Part shown: in pieces, positions 1 through 5,595 of the stretch | Numbering within the stretch: position 1 is the first letter of the stretch | Layout: every line of letters begins with the position of its first letter | Assembly (NCBI GenBank): GCA_041749595.1 | Contig: JBGTBA010000103.1 | Location: 1-5,839 of the forward strand | Reading direction: 5' to 3' | DNA from: Aurantibrevibacter sp041749595 | Lineage (GTDB): Bacteria > Bacteroidota > Bacteroidia > Flavobacteriales > Flavobacteriaceae | Length of the DNA stretch: 5,839 nt | Program-made: the position numbers and the translations under genes | Notes under the pieces: model-generated | What the model was told of the DNA's origin: nothing | What the model saw: only the letters and a program-made list of their open reading frames with translations | The model's database searches: none

Positions 1-1569
1 TATTTGGTCATTGGTTCGGGGATTGCGGGGCTAACCTTCGCCGTAAAAATGGCCGAAAAACGCAAGGATAGCACCTTACTCGTCATCACCAAGGGCAACG
101 AGGAAGAATCCAATACAAAATACGCCCAAGGGGGTGTTGCCACCGTAAGGGATTTTGCCATAGATTCCTTTCAAAAACATATTCAGGACACTTTATTGGC
201 GGGGGATGGACTTTGTAATGAAGCAGTGGTAGCGATGGTGGTTAAGGAGGGCCCAAAGCGATTGGATGATCTGATACAATGGGGCACCAAGTTTGATATG
301 GATTACTCCGGAAAATTGAATTTGGGCAAGGAAGGGGGGCATTCGGAACACCGTATCGTGCACCATAAAGACCTAACCGGTTATGAAATAGAGACCGCGT
401 TGTTGAGGCGTATCCATCAATTGCCCAATATCACTATTCTAAACCATCACTTTGCCATCGATATTATCACAGAGCATCAATTGGGTATTGCACCTGCCGA
501 AGAAGCGTGTTGTTATGGGGCGTATGTATTGGATCAAAAATCGGGAAAAATGCACACTGTCAGGGCCGGGACAACCCTACTGGCTACCGGGGGTATTGGC
601 AGGGTATATGGGCATACCACCAATCCGGAAATAGCAACCGGGGATGGCATTGCCATGGCCTATAGGGCAAAGGCAAAAATCAGGGATATGGAGTTTGTGC
701 AATTTCACCCCACGGTGTTGTACGAGGCTAAGCAGGGTCAATCCTTTCTGATTTCGGAGGCAGTGCGGGGTTTTGGCGCCTATTTGCGCAATAAGGCCGG
801 CCATCGGTTTATGCTTGATTATGACGAACGTGGCGAATTGGCGTCCAGGGATATTGTGTCCAAAAGCATTGATAGCGAACTTAAGAAATCCGGTGAAACC
901 TGTGTTTTTTTAGATTGTACCCATTTGGAGATGACCGCTTTTAAAAAGCATTTCCCCTCCATTTACAAGGAATGTACCAAAAGACATATTGCGGTGGAGA
1001 CCCAATGGATTCCGGTCGTTCCGGCATCGCACTATCTCTGTGGCGGCATTGAGGTTGATGTAAGGGGAAGAACATCAATACGGCATTTGTTTGCATGCGG
1101 GGAATGTGCCTGTACCGGATTGCACGGCGCCAACAGATTGGCATCTAACTCCTTGTTGGAAGCCTTGGTCTATGCCCATAATATTTATGAATATCTTAGT
1201 GGTACTACGGAAAAAATGGCCGAAGTCCATATTCCGGATTGGAACGATGAAGGCACCTATATAACAAAAGAGCGTATCCTGATAAAACACAATGTTAGGG
1301 AACTTCAGGCATTGATGCAGGATTATGTGGGCATTGTACGCAGCAACCACCGCCTAGCCATCGCCCTAAAAAAATTGGATCTGATCCACAAAGAGGTCGA
1401 GGCATTATACAAGGTTTCCAAATTGGATGCCTCGCTTTGCGAATTGCGGAATATGGTCAATGTGGCGTATTTAATCATTGAACAATCCCAGGAAAGAAAG
1501 GAAAATAGAGGAGGTTATTACAATGTGGACAATATAAATACCCAAAAAAATAGGACAATAAATCCTTAA
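1..1569 (+). CDS. nadB: L-aspartate oxidase NadB (5' end cut by window edge)
   Basis: FAD enzyme of de novo NAD synthesis: it oxidises L-aspartate to iminoaspartate, which NadA condenses with dihydroxyacetone phosphate to make quinolinate. It is cytosolic. Numbering from the TTG at position 4, an N-terminal FAD-binding motif GSGIAG (residues 4-9) is followed by TKYAQGGVA, EGGHS (110-114, E110 matching the substrate-binding Glu of E. coli NadB), QFHPT with H235, SRDIV with R282, SHYLCGG with H343 and GANRLASNS with R378. The last four lie a constant 8-9 residues before the E. coli active-site His/Arg positions (H244, R290, H351, R386), so only about the first ten residues are missing. The frame is open to base 1, and that TTG is an internal Leu just ahead of the FAD motif, not the start. 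A helical fumarate-reductase-like C-terminal domain follows (about residues 420-505). The tail reads RGGYYN where RGLHY is usual. SdhA/FrdA is excluded by the overall motif set. nadA or nadC may lie upstream, but this cannot be seen. Confidence 0.96.
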   Translation, partial: YLVIGSGIAGLTFAVKMAEKRKDSTLLVITKGNEEESNTKYAQGGVATVRDFAIDSFQKHIQDTLLAGDGLCNEAVVAMVVKEGPKRLDDLIQWGTKFDMDYSGKLNLGKEGGHSEHRIVHHKDLTGYEIETALLRRIHQLPNITILNHHFAIDIITEHQLGIAPAEEACCYGAYVLDQKSGKMHTVRAGTTLLATGGIGRVYGHTTNPEIATGDGIAMAYRAKAKIRDMEFVQFHPTVLYEAKQGQSFLISEAVRGFGAYLRNKAGHRFMLDYDERGELASRDIVSKSIDSELKKSGETCVFLDCTHLEMTAFKKHFPSIYKECTKRHIAVETQWIPVVPASHYLCGGIEVDVRGRTSIRHLFACGECACTGLHGANRLASNSLLEALVYAHNIYEYLSGTTEKMAEVHIPDWNDEGTYITKERILIKHNVRELQALMQDYVGIVRSNHRLAIALKKLDLIHKEVEALYKVSKLDASLCELRNMVNVAYLIIEQSQERKENRGGYYNVDNINTQKNRTINP

Positions 1570-1607
1570 AATTAAGTTCAATGATGCTATGCATTGAGCA
1601 TTTTAAG
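1565..1607. terminator. Inverted repeat between convergent genes, probable bidirectional terminator
   Basis: Two nested pairs of arms are visible: 1565-1572 pairs perfectly with 1600-1607 (CTTAAAAT with ATTTTAAG), and 1576-1583 pairs with 1592-1599 (GTTCAATG with CATTGAGC, one G-U wobble on the plus-strand transcript and an A-C mismatch on the minus one). A 3-base bulge (1573-1575) lies on the left arm and the loop is 8 bases. The nadB stop codon (1567-1569) lies inside the outer arm. The position between the convergent 3' ends of nadB and the acyltransferase gene suits a shared terminator. There is no clean T-run right after the stem on the plus strand, and the outer stem is AT-rich, so it is not a textbook intrinsic terminator. 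Nothing else is evident in the remaining bases up to 1656. Confidence 0.5.
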
Positions 1608-1656
1608 CCAAAATGATGTTCTAATAGGTTGCTGGGGTCAAATAATACTTTGGTGA

Positions 1657-3474
1657 CTATAGCTCCATATGAGGATGCCCGTCGGCCAACTTGCGCTCCA
1701 ATTCTGCCTGAAACTCTTCCATAACCGGCTTCACGGTGCTTTCGGGCAGATCGGCAATCTTAATATACATCAATCCATCTACCGAATTATTGAATAGGGG
1801 ATCTACATTAAAGGCTACCACTTTTGCGTTTTGTTTAATGTATTTCTTAATCAGAACAGGAAGGCGCAAACTTCCAGGCTCTACCTCATCGATTATTTTA
1901 TCGAATTTGTTCAAATCGGCCTGGGTTTCATCAAAAACAAACTCTTTATCGGCATCTTTAAGCTGTACTTTGAATTCCTTTTTGGGGCGGATATATTGGG
2001 CCACGAACGGATCCCAATAATTGGATTTCATAAATTCGATCATCAGGGATTTTGAAAAATTGGAAAATTGATTGCTGATACTTACCCCGCCAATTAAATA
2101 TTTGTGCTCTGGAAAGCGCAGTGTGGTATGTACGATACCCTTCCATAACAAAAACAACGGCATTGGTTTTTGTTGGTATTCCTTGACAATATAGGCCCTG
2201 CCCATTTCTATGGACTGGCTCATCATTAGATGAAGCTCCGGCTCTACCCTAAAAAGATCCTGAATATAAAAACCATCGATACCATATTGGGCAAAAATCT
2301 CTGACCCCATGCCCATTCTATAGGCGCCTACAATGGTTTTTTCATCGTCGTCCCAAAGAAACAAATGGTGGTAATAGGCATCAAAACTATCCAAATCACT
2401 GGCATTATTGGTGCCCTCCCCTATCGCCCTAAAAGTAACTTCCCTTTGTCTGCCAATCTCTTTTAAGATAAATGGCATATCCTTGGCCTTGGCTAAAAAG
2501 ACTTCATAGTTTTTGCTTTGTAACAACCTGCAATCCTTTTCCCTAAGCCTTTCTATTTCCTCCTGAATAACCTCGGTACGTACCGCCGTAACAATTTTTT
2601 TGGGTGCTTTTGGAATCTTTAAGGTGGTCGGAATCTGATCTATAAGCCGCTCTTTTTGATACGCATTTGCGAGGATATAGGTTTTTTTTCGAAGTAGTTC
2701 AGCAAAATCTTCCAGGCTTTCCTGTTCCTTTTGCATTTGAACGGATATAGGCTGACCTATTCTTACTTTAATAGGTCTGTTTCTTTGAGAGGACACTTCG
2801 GAAGGTAATTTGGCCGTTCTAAAAATGTCATTTATCTTAGACAGTCTGTAGAACAACCTACTATTTCTGGCATGGAAATAAATGGGCACCACCGGCACTT
2901 CCGCTTTTCGGATAAGTTTTAAGGCGGCCTCTTCCCATGGCTTGTCTACAATAAGTTTACCGTCTTTATAGGTAGATACCTCCCCGGCCGGAAAAATACC
3001 CAAAGGGTGGCCATCCTGCAAATGTGTTAAGGCCGACTTGAAACCGCCAATACTGCTTTTTGCGCCTTTGTGGCTCTCAAAAGGATTTACGGCCATAATA
3101 TAGGGAGCCAATGGTTCTACCCTGTTCAATAAAAAATTGGCAACGATCTTAAAATCAGGACGGTTTTTAAGCATCAATTTCAATAGAAGCACGCCATCCA
3201 TTCCCCCTAGGGGATGATTGGAGATGGTGATATAAGATCCTTCTTTTGGAAGTCTTTTTAAGTCGTCTTCGGGGATCTCAAATTTTATTTCGTAATATTC
3301 CAGAATGGCGTCTAAAAAGCCCAATCCCTGTAAATGTTTGTGCTTATCGTAAAAACGGTTTATATGGGATATTTGGGTAACCCTCATGAGTATCCATCCC
3401 ATAAAAGTCCCTAAAACCCCGTACTTATCCAGATTAATTGCTTTCGCTACCTCTTTAGCGGTCACTAAACCCAT
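1657..3474 (-). CDS. Bifunctional acyltransferase (PlsC-like + GNAT), OlsF-type amino-acid lipid synthase
   Basis: Predicted to build an acyloxyacyl amino-acid lipid (ornithine- or glycine-lipid type): the GNAT half would N-acylate the amino acid and the PlsC-like half would O-acylate the 3-hydroxy fatty acid, at the inner membrane. Numbering from the ATG at 3474 (605 residues), the acyltransferase half (about 75-270) has the catalytic-type motif NHPLGGMD (H87, D93) and FPAGEVST (161-168, the equivalent of the PlsC FPEG block). The second half (about 310-480) resembles OlsB/hemolysin-type GNAT proteins, with DAYYHHLFLW, VGAYRMG, DLFRVEPEL, SIEMGRAYIV (E423, R426) and IGGVSISN. A C-terminal stretch (531-577, LPVLIKKYIKQNAKVVAFNVDP) is typical of these fused proteins. 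The fusion order matches OlsF described in Serratia and found in flavobacteria; the amino acid used is not determinable from sequence. An in-frame TTG at 3507 would add 11 residues but lies in the promoter-like element, so the ATG is preferred. The gene lies 93 bases downstream of lysC and converges on nadB. Confidence 0.85.
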   Translation of the reverse strand: MGLVTAKEVAKAINLDKYGVLGTFMGWILMRVTQISHINRFYDKHKHLQGLGFLDAILEYYEIKFEIPEDDLKRLPKEGSYITISNHPLGGMDGVLLLKLMLKNRPDFKIVANFLLNRVEPLAPYIMAVNPFESHKGAKSSIGGFKSALTHLQDGHPLGIFPAGEVSTYKDGKLIVDKPWEEAALKLIRKAEVPVVPIYFHARNSRLFYRLSKINDIFRTAKLPSEVSSQRNRPIKVRIGQPISVQMQKEQESLEDFAELLRKKTYILANAYQKERLIDQIPTTLKIPKAPKKIVTAVRTEVIQEEIERLREKDCRLLQSKNYEVFLAKAKDMPFILKEIGRQREVTFRAIGEGTNNASDLDSFDAYYHHLFLWDDDEKTIVGAYRMGMGSEIFAQYGIDGFYIQDLFRVEPELHLMMSQSIEMGRAYIVKEYQQKPMPLFLLWKGIVHTTLRFPEHKYLIGGVSISNQFSNFSKSLMIEFMKSNYWDPFVAQYIRPKKEFKVQLKDADKEFVFDETQADLNKFDKIIDEVEPGSLRLPVLIKKYIKQNAKVVAFNVDPLFNNSVDGLMYIKIADLPESTVKPVMEEFQAELERKLADGHPHMEL

Positions 3475-3494
3475 AGCTATAGAATTATTGTGTC

Positions 3495-3503
3495 GCAAAT
3501 ATA
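3495..3503 (-). promoter_or_regulatory. Bacteroidota-type -7 promoter element for the acyltransferase gene
   Basis: Read on the minus strand, 3503 to 3495 is TATATTTGC, a full match to the Bacteroidota -7 consensus TAnnTTTG. Transcription would begin near 3488, leaving a leader of about 14 bases before the ATG at 3474. No TTG is seen at the expected spacing upstream, so the -33 half is weak or absent. The element overlaps the alternative TTG start codon (3505-3507 lies at its upstream edge), which supports the shorter protein. It suggests the lipid synthase can be transcribed apart from lysC. Confidence 0.5.
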
Positions 3504-3567
3504 GCAAATTACAAATGGAGGCCCCTACTTTATGTGTTCAGAACAATAGTAAGGAATGGATATGATC

Positions 3568-4818
3568 TTATTTTACGACCAATTGAAGGGTTTCCTTACC
3601 CCGCTGTTCCAATAAAATTTCCTTACCTTCCTGAAGCGAGGCAATGGACTCCATATCAAAATGCCTGATGGTATACAGCGATACATTCTCATGGTGCACC
3701 ACCTTGAATCTGCTTTTCAATTGGTTCAATAAATCCTCCAATCGACCATATTTATTATCCACACAAACCGAAAAGCTGATGGCTGAATTCTGAATTAAAT
3801 CCACCTTCATCCGGTAATCATGGAACAACTTAAAAAGTTCGCTCATGCTATCTTCCACGATAAAGGAAAAGTCCAACGAGGAGAGTTTCATAAGTACCTG
3901 ATTTTTTTTCACAATAAAGCAGGGTACTTTTGGCTCAATGCCTATGCCTTTGCCTACTGTAGTGCCAGAGGCCGAAGGATTTACGAACGATTTAACATGC
4001 AAGGGGATTTCCTTGCGCTGCAAGGGTTGCAATGTTTTAGGATGGATCACAGATGCCCCATAAAACGCCAGTTCAATCGCTTCCCGATAAGAAATATTGT
4101 TCAGCAATTGGGCATTTTCAAAATACCTGGGGTCTGCATTGAGTACGCCGGGCACATCTTTCCAAATGGTAACGGAGGTGGCATTTAAACAATAGGCAAG
4201 AATCGCTGCCGTGTAATCCGAACCTTCCCGACCCAAAGTGGTGGTAAAATTATTCTCATCGCTGCCCAAAAATCCTTGGGTAATGTTCAGTTTATTCTTA
4301 TCGATTTTTTTTGAAACGTTTTCCTGAGTCTTCTCCCAATTAATATTTGCATCCCTGTAATTATCATCGGTTTTAATAAAATTCCGCACATCCAACCAAT
4401 TGCTTTTAAGACCGCTCTCGTTAAGGTAGGCATTCAGAATGGTAGAGGAAATCAGTTCGCCATAGCCCACCACCTGATCGTATACAAAATTGTATTTGGG
4501 CGACTTGTTCCATGCCAAAAAGCCTTGCGCCTCATCAATCAAGGATTTAACCTGAAAAAAAATAGGGTGCTTATCGTTTTTGAAAAGATCCATTAAAATA
4601 TCGTTATGGTATTTTATGACCTCCTGTAGGGCAGAAGACAAGGCCGACTTATTATTGAAATAGGCATTAACAACCTCTTCCATGGCATTGGTGGTCTTCC
4701 CCATGGCCGAAACAATCAGCAAGGTATTGTCATAACCTACTTCCTTCAATACATGTACCACATTTTTAAGACCATCAGCGTCTTTTACGGAAGCTCCCCC
4801 GAATTTAAATACCCTCAT
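3568..4818 (-). CDS. lysC: Aspartate kinase (monofunctional, lysine/threonine/methionine/DAP pathway)
   Basis: Phosphorylates L-aspartate to 4-phosphoaspartate, the first step towards diaminopimelate, lysine, threonine and methionine; cytosolic. The 416-residue protein starts with MRVFKFGGAS (the KFGG nucleotide-binding motif at 5-8), which fixes the start. It continues with GYGELISS (118-125), WLDVRNFIKTDD (141-152), QGFLGSDE (181-188), TTLGREGSDYTAA (193-205), WKDVPGVLNADPR (219-231) and FYGASVIHPKT (252-262), the standard amino-acid-kinase fold signature. An ACT domain follows (about 300-370), with VDLIQNSAISFSV at the usual effector-binding position. The region after 372 is much shorter than the second ACT of E. 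coli AKIII (449 residues in total), so the second ACT looks reduced. E198 replaces the usual Gly in GRGGSD. As far as I recall, both traits occur in flavobacterial aspartokinases. There is no homoserine dehydrogenase fusion. The start overlaps the upstream GNAT stop by ATGA, implying translational coupling. No attenuator or lysine riboswitch is seen. Confidence 0.95.
   Translation of the reverse strand: MRVFKFGGASVKDADGLKNVVHVLKEVGYDNTLLIVSAMGKTTNAMEEVVNAYFNNKSALSSALQEVIKYHNDILMDLFKNDKHPIFFQVKSLIDEAQGFLAWNKSPKYNFVYDQVVGYGELISSTILNAYLNESGLKSNWLDVRNFIKTDDNYRDANINWEKTQENVSKKIDKNKLNITQGFLGSDENNFTTTLGREGSDYTAAILAYCLNATSVTIWKDVPGVLNADPRYFENAQLLNNISYREAIELAFYGASVIHPKTLQPLQRKEIPLHVKSFVNPSASGTTVGKGIGIEPKVPCFIVKKNQVLMKLSSLDFSFIVEDSMSELFKLFHDYRMKVDLIQNSAISFSVCVDNKYGRLEDLLNQLKSRFKVVHHENVSLYTIRHFDMESIASLQEGKEILLEQRGKETLQLVVK
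4815..4818 (-). other. ATGA stop/start overlap coupling GNAT to aspartokinase
   Basis: Read on the minus strand these four bases are ATGA: ATG (4818-4816) starts the aspartokinase and TGA (4817-4815) ends the GNAT protein. Such an overlap usually lets a terminating ribosome restart on the next frame, so the two proteins are probably made from one message in linked amounts. No clear Shine-Dalgarno site precedes this ATG, which fits dependence on coupling. Confidence 0.85.
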
Positions 4819-5294
4819 ATATTTTGCATAAAATTTTCTATCCCTTTTTCATCCAAATGAACCACATTCCAATCGCGCTTTACTTGCGCTCCTTTGCTTT
4901 CATAAAAGGTAATCGCCGGTTCGTTCCAGTCCAGCACTTCCCAACAGATTCGCTTTACCCCTAATAGATGGCCATATTTTACCACCTCCGTTAACAATGC
5001 GGTTCCCAAACCACTTCCCCGCATTTCTTGGGTAATGATTAAATCCTCTAAATGAAGTACGGGGCCTTTCCATGTAGAATACCGCATATACACCAACGCC
5101 ATACCTGCTATATCACCCTCAGACTCGGCTACAAAACAATGGAATCGTTTAGGTGCGGTAAAACCATCCCTTACCAGATCTTCCGCAGTTATTTCCACAG
5201 CGGAACTTTCCGCTTCAAAATCGGCCAATTCTTGGATCAGTTTAATTACTTGAGGCATGTCTTCTGCCCGTGCTTCCCGAATGCCGTAGTCCAT
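4815..5294 (-). CDS. GNAT family N-acetyltransferase, SSAT (spermidine/spermine, thialysine)-like
   Basis: Predicted acetyl-CoA-dependent N-acetyltransferase of 159 residues, cytosolic. It lines up along its whole length with the eukaryotic SSAT1/SSAT2 type: LIQELADFE (19-27), a DLVRDGF block (39-45), FHCFVAE (51-57), LEDLIITQEMRGSGLG (82-97, containing the acetyl-CoA pyrophosphate loop R92-G-S-G95-L-G97) and WNEPAITFYESKGA (123-136). Y131 matches the catalytic Tyr140 of human SSAT. SSAT1 acetylates polyamines, while SSAT2 and its invertebrate relatives acetylate thialysine; the substrate of bacterial members is uncertain. The ATG at 5294 is chosen because the N-terminal beta strand (YGIREARAEDMPQVIKL) follows directly and a promoter-like element lies just upstream. 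It is the first gene of a coupled pair with lysC, which suggests a substrate related to lysine or diaminopimelate, but that is inference. The family call is firm; the substrate is not. Confidence 0.9.
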   Translation of the reverse strand: MDYGIREARAEDMPQVIKLIQELADFEAESSAVEITAEDLVRDGFTAPKRFHCFVAESEGDIAGMALVYMRYSTWKGPVLHLEDLIITQEMRGSGLGTALLTEVVKYGHLLGVKRICWEVLDWNEPAITFYESKGAQVKRDWNVVHLDEKGIENFMQNI

Positions 5295-5313
5295 TATTGT
5301 TACAAATAAAACA

Positions 5314-5345
5314 CAAAGTTATAAATTTCAAAAATGAAAAATCAA
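5314..5345 (-). promoter_or_regulatory. Bacteroidota-type promoter for the GNAT-lysC pair
   Basis: Read on the minus strand there is a TTG at 5345-5343, a 21-base spacer, and TAACTTTG at 5321-5314, matching the TTG / TAnnTTTG (-33/-7) pattern of Bacteroidota housekeeping promoters. Transcription would begin near 5307, giving a leader of about 13 bases before the ATG at 5294, too short for a riboswitch or attenuator. The surrounding sequence is AT-rich. A short inverted repeat (GAAAC 5347-5351 with GTTTC 5359-5363) lies directly upstream of the -33 TTG; it is too small to call an operator. Confidence 0.55.
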
Positions 5346-5428
5346 CGAAACCGATGTAGTTTCACAAAAACCCCGGACTTTGTGGGCAAATGAAACATAT
5401 TATCGGGTTGGATACCAAGTTTTAGTAT

Positions 5429-5595
5429 ATGAATTTGGTGTCTACTGGAAACCTTCGGTTATTAGTAGAACGCTACCTCGAATATTTAGAGCCCATTAAG
5501 CCAACAAACCGAATCAAAGGAATGCTTTCTTTTGCGAAAGGGCAAAAATAGTGAAAGAGGCAGAGCAGTTTAATGACCATATTCCAAAGCTGGAA
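5429..5595 (+). pseudogene. Possible decayed coding fragment, unidentified
   Basis: From ATG 5429 the plus strand encodes 40 residues to TAG 5549-5551, including RLLVERYLEYLEPIKP and NRIKGMLSFAKG, which read like a soluble protein. Stepping back one base at the A-run before that stop (5544-5548) continues as IVKEAEQFNDHIPKLELQFQ, as if one A had been lost from the run. In the upstream direction the same frame reads MKHIIGLDTKF from 5390 before a TAG, and another frame is open from 5338 to 5499. Together this could be a gene broken by small indels, convergent with the TerB-like gene. I do not recognise the family. Chance open frames in a 300-base spacer remain quite possible, and the limits given are approximate. 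Confidence 0.25.
5582..5595 (-). terminator. Short hairpin just after the TerB-like stop codon
   Basis: Directly next to the minus-strand stop at 5598-5596, TTCCA (5595-5591) can pair with TGGAA (5586-5582) around a 4-base loop. Only five pairs, three of them A-T, and no T-run follows, so this is a weak terminator candidate noted mainly for its position. Confidence 0.15.

Larger units (their letters stand above)
5295..5595. other. Intergenic region without an intact gene
   Basis: About 300 bases between the TerB-like 3' end and the GNAT start. The left part (to about 5345) holds the GNAT-lysC promoter. The rest shows plus-strand reading-frame fragments described separately, a weak imperfect inverted repeat (CCAAGTT 5415-5421 with AATTTGG 5432-5438) and a short hairpin at its right end. 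No tRNA, structured RNA, direct repeats or insertion-sequence ends were recognised. Confidence 0.6.

Noticed and set aside
4..6. TTG at position 4 as the nadB start
   Set aside because: It is immediately ahead of the FAD-binding motif, the frame is open to base 1, and the active-site spacing indicates about ten missing residues upstream.
1081..1116. Cysteine cluster C365/C368/C370 in NadB as a possible iron-sulfur or redox site
   Set aside because: It lies in the conserved GECxxTGLHGANR segment, where Cys is common in related NadB proteins; the enzyme family carries FAD only.
941..1350. Minus-strand frames of 67 and 91 codons inside nadB
   Set aside because: Antisense to conserved NadB active-site segments; composition is unlike the real proteins here.
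1508..1536. AGGAGG followed nine bases later by ATG, like a Shine-Dalgarno site and start
   Set aside because: The ATG frame (M-W-T-I) ends after four codons, the site lies inside nadB where it encodes RGGYYNVD, and nothing starts downstream on the plus strand.
1736..2055. Two plus-strand frames of 94 and 74 codons opposite the acyltransferase
   Set aside because: They mirror the conserved C-terminal part of the fused acyltransferase and show no domain; frame shadows.
3820..4188. 122-codon plus-strand frame opposite lysC
   Set aside because: It lies wholly antisense to a strongly conserved aspartokinase coding region, has no recognisable domain and no promoter or start signal.
5347..5363. 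GAAAC/GTTTC inverted repeat upstream of the GNAT promoter, possible operator
   Set aside because: Only five base pairs with no second copy; not enough to claim a regulator site.
5415..5438. Imperfect inverted repeat in the spacer
   Set aside because: Seven pairs including one G-U around a 10-base AT-rich loop, far from any gene end; expected by chance in AT-rich sequence.
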